Assembly: GCA_016200595.1 (NCBI GenBank)
Contig: JACQEL010000743.1
Span: 1 to 9,829 of the forward strand
From: Deltaproteobacteria bacterium
GTDB taxonomy: Bacteria > Desulfobacterota > Binatia > Bin18
DNA length: 9,829 bases
Direction: 5' to 3'
The notes beneath the pieces are model-generated. The model had not been told where the DNA came from, made no database searches, and was given only the letters and a program-made list of their open reading frames with translations. Of the stretch, positions 1 to 5,936 are shown in pieces (the first letter of the stretch is position 1; each line of letters starts with the position of its first letter). The position numbers were made by a program, and so were the translations under genes.

Positions 1-409
1 CGAGAACTTCGCCAACGTAAATTGTATGATCTCCGCCGTCGTAGCCACTGAGCAGCTTGCACTCGATGTAGCCCATGGCGCCTTCGAGTAACGGCACATT
101 GCATTCTCCCGTTTTGTAGGCGATGCCGTCGAACTTTTCGATTCCCTTGGTAGCAAAGCGACGCGAGAGATGTTCCTGCTCTTCGCTGAGAAAGTTCACT
201 GCAAAAACCTTGGAACCCTCAAAGCAGGCGTAGCAATCCACTTTCTTATCAACACAGATCAGTACCATAGGCGGCTCGAGCGACAACGAGCTGAAAGCAT
301 TGGCGGTCAGACCAAAAGGTTTCCCATCGACATCTCTAGTCGTGATCACCGTGACGCCAGTAGCGAAGTGTCCCATGATGTTGCGCAGCTCGCGTGCATC
401 AATAGCCAT
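1..409 (-). CDS. Flavin reductase-like FMN-binding split-barrel protein, 3' end outside window
   Basis: Reading leftward from ATG 409-407, 136 codons stay open to the window edge; the C-terminus lies outside. The protein begins MAIDARELRNIMGHFATGVT and continues with V-T-V-I-T-T, then GLTANAFSSLSLEPPMVLIC, the pattern of the flavin reductase-like domain (HpaC/NADH:FMN oxidoreductase group, usually 160-180 aa). Near the cut end it has GDHTIYVGEV, the conserved GDH strand that helps form the flavin site. A Shine-Dalgarno AGGAGG sits five bases upstream of the ATG. It is the last visible gene of the minus-strand run and lies 62 bp after a second member of the same family. Members usually supply reduced FMN/FAD to a partner monooxygenase, or are flavin-dependent oxidoreductases themselves. 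No large monooxygenase subunit is in the window, so the partner is unknown. The family call is firm; the substrate is not. Confidence 0.9.
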   Translation of the reverse strand, partial: MAIDARELRNIMGHFATGVTVITTRDVDGKPFGLTANAFSSLSLEPPMVLICVDKKVDCYACFEGSKVFAVNFLSEEQEHLSRRFATKGIEKFDGIAYKTGECNVPLLEGAMGYIECKLLSGYDGGDHTIYVGEVL

Positions 410-471
410 AGCTCCTCCTGACTGATCTCGTAACCGATCTCTTGACTGCTACCAGAGCGGTTGCTGCCCTG

Positions 472-972
472 TCAATTCCTCTGCCGCGGGATCACCGTGC
501 CGACGTACACATAAGGCAGATCTAAAGAAGTGACAGGCCGGTCGTGCTCGCGCACTTCGGCCCATACGATCGACGAGACAAAAAGCGTATGGTCCCCGGC
601 CGGGTAACTCGCCACGACCTGGCACTCGAATACCGCCATGGCGAGCTTGAGGAGCGGGACGCCAGTTTTTCCTAACTCATAGGCGAAGGATTCAAGGTTA
701 TCAGGCCGTCGCGAAGCCGCCGAGAAGAAATAATCTTCTAATTCCTTGCCCTTGTTGCCAACGACATTCAAGCCGAAGATGCCTTGGCGCTCGATGAGGC
801 TGTGACTGAAATGACGTTTATCGACTGCGGCCATGAGCAGTGGCGGATCGCCCGATACCTGTGTCACCCATGATGAGGACATCCCATGCCGACGGTCTCC
901 CTCACTCACAGTCAGAACATAGATGCCCGTAGTAACCTCGCTTAATGCTTCGGCAAGTTGAGGGTCCATCAT
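472..972 (-). CDS. Flavin reductase-like domain protein
   Basis: This 166-residue protein spans a full flavin reductase-like split-barrel domain: EVTTGIYVLTVSEGDRRHGM at about 12-31, SSSWVTQVSGDPPLLMAAVD at about 32-51, and PAGDHTLFVSSIVWAEV in the C-terminal third, matching the GDHT(I/L)(Y/F)V strand of its neighbour at 409-1. The length is normal for the family. Two ATG codons are adjacent (972-970 and 969-967). AAAGGAGG lies 7 bp before the first and overlaps the stop codon of the E2-OsmC gene, so the two are probably translationally coupled. Such proteins bind FMN or FAD and are reduced by NAD(P)H, either to feed a monooxygenase or to act on a substrate directly. Its place directly after an acyltransferase-peroxidase fusion suggests a redox job linked to that complex, which is inference. 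The two flavin-reductase copies are clearly diverged, so they are not a recent duplication. Confidence 0.9.
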   Translation of the reverse strand: MMDPQLAEALSEVTTGIYVLTVSEGDRRHGMSSSWVTQVSGDPPLLMAAVDKRHFSHSLIERQGIFGLNVVGNKGKELEDYFFSAASRRPDNLESFAYELGKTGVPLLKLAMAVFECQVVASYPAGDHTLFVSSIVWAEVREHDRPVTSLDLPYVYVGTVIPRQRN

Positions 973-979
973 CGTATCT

Positions 980-987
980 CCTCCTTT
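980..987 (-). promoter_or_regulatory. Shine-Dalgarno overlapping upstream stop codon
   Basis: The minus strand reads TAAAGGAGG: the TAA (988-986) ends the E2-OsmC gene and its last two bases begin the AAAGGAGG site of the flavin reductase-like gene, 7 bp before its ATG at 972. This arrangement supports co-transcription and coupled translation. Confidence 0.8.
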
Positions 988-2749
988 AGCGGAGGCTGTG
1001 AAGAATCACATTCACCTGGAAAGCGATTTCTGGCTTCAACACCCCACTGACGTAACAGCCACGCTTCGCCGGCTCCAGGAGTCCACGCACGTTCTCCTCG
1101 GGATCAGGACTCCAGATTTCCAGGGTCATCGCCAGGTCTTTCACGTGCCCTTGTGGAGTCCCTTGCACTCGACCTTCCAGCCGTTCGATCGTTACTTTGC
1201 GGCGGCGAGCCACGGCTTTGAATGAAATAGTCATACAAGAGAGCAGTGCGCCAAGAAAAGCCGACACTGGATCTGGCCCTGTATCAGTCCCCCCGTCTAC
1301 GGCTGGTTCATCCAGGACCCAGGTATGACTGCGGCTGCGCACCCCCACCGCATAACTACTTCCTGCAGAAACCGCGCGCAGTTCCCGCTTCCCCAACTCT
1401 GCTTGGGTGCTGGGTGCTGGGTGCTGGGTGCTAGGTGCTAGGGATTGGGGATTGGTTGAAGAAGAGGAAGCTAAAACAGCAATGTCGCTCTCCAACCCGC
1501 TCGTCGTTTTTCTGGCTTCGGACGCCGGACGCCGGACGCCGGACGCCGAACTTTCCTTAGACTCTAGGCGCTGGACGCTAGACCCGAGACTTTCCTTCAA
1601 GCCACGCGTGAACTGGGAGGCCGCCACGCCATCTGCCACCCGGTGGTCGTAGGCGATACTGAGCGTCAACATTGGCCGGACAACGATCTGACCATTGACC
1701 ACGACTGGCCGGTCTTCCACAGCGCCGACAAACACTAAAATTGGTTCTCCCAGATTAATCACTGGCGTCCCGGCGCGAATGCCAAACATGCCGAGGTTGG
1801 AAACCGTGAGGCTGGCCCCACCGATGTTTTCGGGGCCGAGGCGTCCAGCACGAGCGGCTTCAATGAGCCGTTGGCTTTCAGCCGCCAGTTCCCCGAGTGA
1901 AAGCGTATCGGCGCGGCGAATCACCGGCACCACTAACCCGCGCGGCGTGTCGGCGGCGAAACCGATATCAACCCCTTCGTAGAGCACGAGTGAGTCGTCT
2001 TCGATCGTCCCGTTCAACTCTGGTAATCCGGCCATTACCCGGACGGCTGCATGCAGAATCAGATCATTCAACGTTAGAGATGGGGCTTCTGCCTTGAGTG
2101 CCGTACGCGCCGCGAGCAAGGCGGTAGCGTCCACATCGACCATCTGCACGATGTGAGGAATGACTTGCCAGGCTTCCTGCACGCGGCGGGCAGAGGTCTT
2201 ACGGATGCCGGTCAGCTTGCGTCGTTCCCGGATGGAGCGTCCAGCGCTGGTCTCCTGCGGAGCCGGAGTTGCAGGTTTCCTAGCAGCAATTGCCTTTTCT
2301 ACATCAGCGGCTGAGATAATACCGTCGGCATTGGACGGGGTGACTGTTGCGAGTTCAATGCTGTGGGCGGCGGCAAGCTGCTTCGCCTTGGGAGAGGCGA
2401 GCACTCTTTTGCGCGCAGACGATTTTGCTTGGGTTACTACCGTTGTAGGAGGAGGAGTTGTCGGAGCACTGGCAGCATTCGCCCTGTGCGTTGCTTCTCC
2501 GATCTCACCGATCAGCGTGCCGACGGTGACCTCTTGCCCTTCGCTCATATAGATGTGCAGAGTGCCGCTTGCCTGTGCTTCCAGGTCATAGGTTGCTTTA
2601 TCAGTCTCAATGGTGACGAGGACTACACCTTGTTCAACGTGCTCACCATCTTGGTAATGCCACTGTAAGATCGTCCCCTCGGCCATTGCCTGGCCGATCT
2701 TAGGCATGAGGACGGCAGTACTCTGGGGCGCGGTCGCTTCAGGCAACAA
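986..2749 (-). CDS. Dihydrolipoamide acyltransferase (E2) fused to a C-terminal OsmC peroxidase-like domain
   Basis: The 587-residue protein has four parts. A lipoyl domain (about 10-87) carries the lipoylation motif ETDKAT with Lys51. A peripheral subunit-binding domain (about 115-155) begins VLASPKAKQLAAAH. The catalytic acyltransferase domain (about 170-390) has SNLGMFGI and the active-site motif DHRVADG with His369 and Asp373. After a Ser/Thr/Pro-rich linker (391-450) comes a full OsmC domain (about 452-587) with GGTDTGPDPVSAFLGALLSC (Cys505) and AKRGCYVSGVL (Cys565), the two redox cysteines of OsmC/Ohr thiol peroxidases. E2 moves the acyl group from E1 to CoA; OsmC/Ohr proteins reduce organic hydroperoxides. 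A typical E2 ends near residue 390, so the OsmC part is an addition. The start is TTG at 2749-2747, overlapping the E1 beta end by 11 bp with a weak AAGGCGG upstream. The next Met, ATG at 2707-2705, would cut the first lipoyl strand, so TTG is preferred. The exact oxoacid substrate cannot be read from the sequence. Confidence 0.92.
   Translation of the reverse strand: MLPEATAPQSTAVLMPKIGQAMAEGTILQWHYQDGEHVEQGVVLVTIETDKATYDLEAQASGTLHIYMSEGQEVTVGTLIGEIGEATHRANAASAPTTPPPTTVVTQAKSSARKRVLASPKAKQLAAAHSIELATVTPSNADGIISAADVEKAIAARKPATPAPQETSAGRSIRERRKLTGIRKTSARRVQEAWQVIPHIVQMVDVDATALLAARTALKAEAPSLTLNDLILHAAVRVMAGLPELNGTIEDDSLVLYEGVDIGFAADTPRGLVVPVIRRADTLSLGELAAESQRLIEAARAGRLGPENIGGASLTVSNLGMFGIRAGTPVINLGEPILVFVGAVEDRPVVVNGQIVVRPMLTLSIAYDHRVADGVAASQFTRGLKESLGSSVQRLESKESSASGVRRPASEARKTTSGLESDIAVLASSSSTNPQSLAPSTQHPAPSTQAELGKRELRAVSAGSSYAVGVRSRSHTWVLDEPAVDGGTDTGPDPVSAFLGALLSCMTISFKAVARRRKVTIERLEGRVQGTPQGHVKDLAMTLEIWSPDPEENVRGLLEPAKRGCYVSGVLKPEIAFQVNVILHSLR
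1405..1453. repeat. 7-bp tandem repeat tract, linker proximal to OsmC
   Basis: The plus strand shows seven consecutive 7-bp units: GGGTGCT four times (1405-1432), AGGTGCT, AGGGATT and GGGGATT. The tract lies inside the E2-OsmC coding region and encodes the APSTQHPAPSTQ stretch of the linker. Since 7 is not a multiple of 3, the peptide repeats every seven residues. Degeneration toward one end suggests an ageing slippage array. Confidence 0.9.
1520..1547. repeat. 7-bp tandem repeat tract (GGACGCC x4)
   Basis: Four perfect GGACGCC units sit in the DNA for the E2-OsmC linker. Perfect identity of all four units makes this the tract most likely to slip. A one-unit change shifts the reading frame by one base relative to the OsmC domain. 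Confidence 0.92.
1557..1591. repeat. Degenerate 7-bp repeat tract at the E2 end of the linker
   Basis: Five imperfect units with a 7-bp period can be aligned: TTAGACT, CTAGGCG, CTGGACG, CTAGACC, CGAGACT. The similar strings ACTTTCCTT at 1550-1558 and 1589-1597 bracket them. The tract begins right where the acyltransferase domain normally ends. Its CTAG core puts TAG stops into the two unused reading frames. Confidence 0.7.
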
Positions 2750-3710
2750 GTTCTTTTACCGCCTTGTAGATGTCCTCTTCCGAGGGAACGATAAAGTTCA
2801 CTAAATGCTGGCTGGTCGGCAGCGGCACATCGGGAATGGCTAAGCGTTTGAACGGTTTATCGAGGTAGGGCAGCGCATGCTCCAGCAGCAGAGCGCCGAT
2901 TTCCGCGCCAACACCGAGGGTGCGATAGGCTTCCTCGACGACCATGCACGCGCCGGTCTTTTTGACCGACTCGATGATCGTCTCGCGGTCAAATGGATTC
3001 AACGTGCGCGGATCAATGACCTCGACTTCGATGCCGTCTTTGCTCAAACGATTAGCCGCGGCCAGCGTCCGGCGCAGCATATCCTGCCAGGCGACAATCG
3101 TGAGCGCATCTCCCTCGCGCCGCACGACGGCTTTACCGAAGGGAGTAGTGTACTCCCCGTCTGGCACTTCACCGCGCATGGCATAGAGCAGTTTATGCTC
3201 AAAATATACGACCGGATTGTCCAGACGGATCGCTTCCTTCAACAAGCCCTTGGCATCTGCTGGAGTAGAAGGCACAGCGCAGAGCAAGCCGGGGGCGTGC
3301 ATAATAAACGCCTCGGGACAGGCCGAGTGCTCCGGTCCGAAGCCGGACCCACCAGAAGGGGCACGAATCACCAGTGGCACCTTATACGCACCGCCGTGCA
3401 TAAATCGCCACATGCCCGCTTTGAGGAAGACTTCATCTCCGGCAGTAAAGATGAAGTCAGCGAACTGGAGTTCGACGACTGGCCGCAACCCCATCATTGC
3501 CGCGCCAACGCCTGCACCCACCATGACGTTTTCGGAGATCGGCGAATCGAAGACCCGCTCTGGCCCGAAGCGGTCCCGCAAACCTTCAGTGACCTTGAAG
3601 ATTCCGCCCCATACGGCGACGTCCTGGCCGTAGAGGATAACGTTCTCGTCACGTTCCATCTCTTCGGCTAGGGCTTGGTTGATGGCTTTGCTGTAGGTTA
3701 TCACTGACAT
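2739..3710 (-). CDS. TPP-dependent 2-oxoacid/acetoin dehydrogenase E1 component, beta subunit
   Basis: This 323-residue protein is the E1 beta chain, which pairs with E1 alpha to bind TPP and reductively acylate the lipoyl arm of E2. Visible family marks are GQDVAVWGGIFKVTEGL (about 28-44), SPISE with Glu60 (the residue that contacts the TPP aminopyrimidine in this family), the GPEHSACPEAFIMHAPGL segment with His128, PSTPADAKGLLKEAIRLDNP, YFEHKLLY, and the C-terminal transketolase-type domain with EVIDPRTLNPFD. The length is normal for the family (about 320-340). The start is ATG 3710-3708 with a GAGGT element upstream and 12 bp after the E1 alpha stop. Its 3' end overlaps the E2 TTG start by 11 bp. 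The sequence fits the broad pyruvate/branched-chain/acetoin E1 beta group; I cannot separate these substrates reliably. Confidence 0.95.
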   Translation of the reverse strand: MSVITYSKAINQALAEEMERDENVILYGQDVAVWGGIFKVTEGLRDRFGPERVFDSPISENVMVGAGVGAAMMGLRPVVELQFADFIFTAGDEVFLKAGMWRFMHGGAYKVPLVIRAPSGGSGFGPEHSACPEAFIMHAPGLLCAVPSTPADAKGLLKEAIRLDNPVVYFEHKLLYAMRGEVPDGEYTTPFGKAVVRREGDALTIVAWQDMLRRTLAAANRLSKDGIEVEVIDPRTLNPFDRETIIESVKKTGACMVVEEAYRTLGVGAEIGALLLEHALPYLDKPFKRLAIPDVPLPTSQHLVNFIVPSEEDIYKAVKELVA

Positions 3711-3722
3711 AGCTACCTCGTT

Positions 3723-4673
3723 TCAAGCGTAGAGGTCCTGCAGCGCAGTTTCCGGCGCCAACAGCGGTGCGGCCTTCACGGTCGCGACTGCTTCCTCAAT
3801 CTGCCGCTGCGCGTCCGCTTCGAGCTGAGCTAACAACGTGTCATTCAGGACACCAGCGTTCACCAGCGTCTGCTGTAACTTCGGTAAAGGGTCTTTGGTC
3901 GCTATCACGGTTGCGGCATCAGGGCGGTAGGTCTGCTGGTCAGCAATATAGTGCCCGAACAGCCGAGTCACTTTGGCCTCGATCAGAGTCGGTCCGTGAC
4001 CGGCGCGCGCCCGTTCCACGGCTTTCTGCATGACTTCGTAGACAGCGGCGGCGTCATTGCCGTCCACCACGACCCCAGGTACGCCGTAGCCAGCCGCGCG
4101 GGCGGAGATGTCAGGGACGGCAGTAGAAGTACTGGTAGGCACGGAGACCGCGTAGCCGTTGTTCTCACAAAAATAGATACATGGCAACTTTTGCACGGCG
4201 GCCCAATTGAGCGATTCATGAAAAGTCCCGCGATTCGAGGTGCCGTCGCCGAAGAAGTAGGTCACCACCCGGCCGGGATAACGTCGCTTAAGAGCCATGC
4301 CGACGCCGACCGAAATCACAAACCCGCCTCCGAGCGTGCCACTCTCACCGAGAATACCGTGCGGAACATCCACCACGTGCATGACGCCGCCTTTGCCGCG
4401 GCTGGTGGCGCCTTCTTTACCAGCAATGTCAGCTAAAATCGCCGTTAGGCTCGTCCCGCGAGCGATCATGTACGCCACTCCGCGGTGACCATACAGGATG
4501 TAGTCATCCTTATTCATGGCGGTGATAGCAGCGATCTGACAAACTTCCTGGCCCGCGCCGGCATGGAGGGAGCCAGGAAGTTCTCCGGCCATCGCCATTT
4601 GGATGACACGCGCCTCGAAGCGGCGCGCGAGCAGGGAGGTCTTGAAGATATCTAACATGAGTTTTGGGTTCAT
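3723..4673 (-). CDS. TPP-dependent 2-oxoacid/acetoin dehydrogenase E1 component, alpha subunit
   Basis: The 316-residue protein has the classical TPP/Mg-binding motif, starting at GDG (142-144) in FFGDGTSNRGTFHESLNWAA and ending at ENN (170-172). Other E1 alpha marks are RRFEARV (18-24), PGSLHAGAGQE (33-43), YGHRGVAYMIARG (61-73), and GKGGVMH (93-99). The segment GHYIADQQTYRP (240-251) resembles the acetoin-dehydrogenase AcoA loop (GH..-D.QTYR) more than the usual pyruvate dehydrogenase loop, so an acetoin-like or unusual oxoacid substrate is possible. Together with E1 beta it would decarboxylate or cleave the substrate and load E2. The start is ATG 4673-4671 with GAGG eight bases upstream. 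It heads the tightly packed E1 alpha, E1 beta, E2-OsmC, flavin reductase, flavin reductase run. No E3 gene is visible nearby. Confidence 0.95.
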   Translation of the reverse strand: MNPKLMLDIFKTSLLARRFEARVIQMAMAGELPGSLHAGAGQEVCQIAAITAMNKDDYILYGHRGVAYMIARGTSLTAILADIAGKEGATSRGKGGVMHVVDVPHGILGESGTLGGGFVISVGVGMALKRRYPGRVVTYFFGDGTSNRGTFHESLNWAAVQKLPCIYFCENNGYAVSVPTSTSTAVPDISARAAGYGVPGVVVDGNDAAAVYEVMQKAVERARAGHGPTLIEAKVTRLFGHYIADQQTYRPDAATVIATKDPLPKLQQTLVNAGVLNDTLLAQLEADAQRQIEEAVATVKAAPLLAPETALQDLYA

Positions 4674-4703
4674 GATCGTTTCCTCAGCGGGTTGTGACTC
4701 TTG

Positions 4704-4794
4704 CGTTCACCCTTCGACAAGCTCAGGGCGAACGGGATGGATCTTAGAAGCAGTGAGAATTTTCCGCTCGTGCTGAGCCTGTCGAAGCATGAGC
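4704..4794. repeat. Paired inverted REP-like hairpins (TTCGACA core)
   Basis: Two stem-loops face each other in the 141-bp gap between the SDR and E1 alpha genes. The first has arms CGTTCACCC (4704-4712) and GGGCGAACG (4726-4734) around TTCGACAAGCTCA. The second has arms GCTCGTGCT (4766-4774) and AGCATGAGC (4786-4794), and its core reads TTCGACAGGCTCA on the opposite strand. Each stem pairs at 8 of 9 positions. The layout is that of a bacterial interspersed mosaic element. The fold may cap the SDR transcript, but no T-run follows, so terminator activity is unsupported. Confidence 0.85.
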
Positions 4795-4814
4795 GCTTCT
4801 ATTTTAGTCCCTTG

Positions 4815-5600
4815 TTACACTCTCTGAATCAGTCCGCCATCCACTGCAAACTCCTCGCCAGTGATGAAGCGCGAGGCATCGCTCACCAGGAAAAGCGCGA
4901 CCTCAGCAATATCTTCAGCCGTGCCAATGCGCCGCAGGGGCGTGTTTCTCGCGAGTGCAGTCCGCACGTCGTCACGTTCAATCAGAGCCTCGTGAATCAT
5001 TTCGGTGTCAATCACGCCTGGACAGAGCGTGTTCGCGCGCACGCCTTTCGACCCATAGGTGACCGCGATCGCTCGCGTCAGGGCAAGCACTGCGCCTTTG
5101 GTAGCCGTATAGGCGTGGGCATCCGCACCTCCACGCAAGGCCGCAATCGAAGCGGTATTGAGAATGACACCACCGCCCCGCTCGATCAACAGCGGAATCC
5201 CATATTTGCAGAAGAGGAACACGCCGCCGATATTGATGTCGAGGATACGCCGCCAGTCCTCTTCCGTACAAGACACGACATCACTCATCGCCACGCCGAA
5301 GCGTTTCGTCGCCGAATAGCCGATGCCGGCATTGTTGTAGAGAATGTCGAGACCACCAAATGTATCCTTGGCAATTGTCAGCACGCGGCGGACGTCGAGC
5401 GAGACCGATACATCACCGACTGCTTCTACTGCCTCACCACCAGCGGCACGAAGTGACTCGACCGCCGTTTTCACCGATTGAGGCTCAAGGTCGTTGACCA
5501 CGATCCGTGCTCCCTCAGCCGCAAAACGGCGGGCGGCGGCAAGACCTTGCCCCCTTCCCGCTCCAGTAATCAATGCGACTTTGCCTTGTAGCTGTCCCAT
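4815..5600 (-). CDS. Short-chain dehydrogenase/reductase (classical SDR, NAD type)
   Basis: Counting from ATG 5600-5598 the protein has 261 residues, the usual classical SDR length. It shows the nucleotide motif TGAGRGQG (12-19), an Asp at the end of strand beta-2 (VVNDL, Asp37) that favours NAD over NADP, NNAG (89-92), Ser151 and the catalytic YTATK with Tyr164 and Lys168, then CPGVIDTEM and the C-terminal FITGEEFAVDGGL. The reading frame extends upstream to an ATG at 5636, but that one has no ribosome site, whereas AGGGGAG lies 7 bp before 5600, so the shorter start is chosen. It precedes the E1/E2 operon by 141 bp of repeat DNA and may or may not be co-transcribed with it. The substrate (an alcohol, hydroxy-acyl compound or acetoin/diol-like compound) cannot be deduced. 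Confidence 0.93.
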   Translation of the reverse strand: MGQLQGKVALITGAGRGQGLAAARRFAAEGARIVVNDLEPQSVKTAVESLRAAGGEAVEAVGDVSVSLDVRRVLTIAKDTFGGLDILYNNAGIGYSATKRFGVAMSDVVSCTEEDWRRILDINIGGVFLFCKYGIPLLIERGGGVILNTASIAALRGGADAHAYTATKGAVLALTRAIAVTYGSKGVRANTLCPGVIDTEMIHEALIERDDVRTALARNTPLRRIGTAEDIAEVALFLVSDASRFITGEEFAVDGGLIQRV

Positions 5601-5607
5601 GCGTGTT

Positions 5608-5614
5608 CTCCCCT
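5608..5614 (-). promoter_or_regulatory. Ribosome binding site fixing the SDR start
   Basis: The minus strand reads AGGGGAG, 7 bp before ATG 5600. The upstream in-frame ATG at 5636 follows GTAAAGA with no comparable site, so this element decides between the two starts. Confidence 0.65.
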
Positions 5615-5671
5615 GTGCGTGTACGTGCTCGGGCATTCTTTACGCGAAAATTTACCGAGGAGAAAGGGAGT

Positions 5672-5730
5672 CTCGTAGGCTGGAATAGGTGCAACGAATT
5701 CCAGCGCTAGGTTTCGCCCGGCTCACCTAG
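5672..5730. repeat. Two adjacent palindromes (GTAGGCTGGAATA type)
   Basis: A perfect 8-bp stem GCTGGAAT (5679-5686) / ATTCCAGC (5698-5705) is followed at once by a second 6-bp stem CTAGGT (5707-5712) / ACCTAG (5725-5730). The first resembles the GTAGG-CGGAATA hairpin at 6757-6839. It lies in the 336-bp gene-free gap 5601-5936 upstream of the SDR. Confidence 0.65.
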
Positions 5731-5750
5731 TACGCCGCCACACTGAAGAT

Positions 5751-5876
5751 GAGGGGTTGTCATTGCGAGCGCAGCGAAGCAATCTTTGTCTTTCCTTCTC
5801 GACGCGTAGGAGATTGCTTCGTCGCGGAGTTTATCCTGAGCGAAGTCGAAGGGCTCCTCGCAATGACCCCTCAGAA
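5751..5876. repeat. GTCATTGCGAG inverted-repeat element with a nested second repeat
   Basis: Outer arms GTCATTGCGAG (5759-5769) and CTCGCAATGAC (5857-5867) are perfect inverted copies, and the pairing resumes further out with TGAGGGGT versus ACCCCTCA. Inner arms GAAGCAATCT (5776-5785) and AGATTGCTTC (5811-5820) are also perfect. Between inner and outer right arms lies TTATCCTGAGCGAAGTCGAA (5831-5850), which has no partner on the left and looks like a separate repeat inserted there. The rest of the gene-free gap (5601-5936) holds the SDR leader, the palindromes at 5672-5730, and a small stem CTCTCC/GGAGAG at 5906-5926 just after the EthD-type gene. That stem lacks a T-run. Confidence 0.85.
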
Positions 5877-5936
5877 TTACTCGGACGTAGTACTAGCCTA
5901 CTTTGCTCTCCCGCAAAACAGGAGAGGGAGAAAAAG

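Noticed and set aside
986..1405. OsmC as a separate gene
   Set aside because: The frame is open from E2 through the linker into OsmC, and no start codon with a convincing ribosome site lies just before the OsmC domain.
1405..1591. CRISPR-like array
   Set aside because: The units are 7 bp, contiguous and without spacers, so they are tandem repeats inside a coding region.
2160..2668. Plus-strand frames opposite the E2 gene
   Set aside because: Antisense to lipoyl and subunit-binding domains with strong motifs on the minus strand; no independent evidence of coding.
4701..5456. Open plus-strand frame beginning in the repeat and running opposite the SDR gene
   Set aside because: Its N-terminus (SPFDKLRANG, LSLSKHER) is the translation of the TTCGACA repeat, and the rest is antisense to a clear SDR. 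No ribosome site.
5906..5926. Rho-independent terminator after the EthD-type gene
   Set aside because: Only a 6-bp stem with no T-run on the minus strand; recorded as a small stem only.
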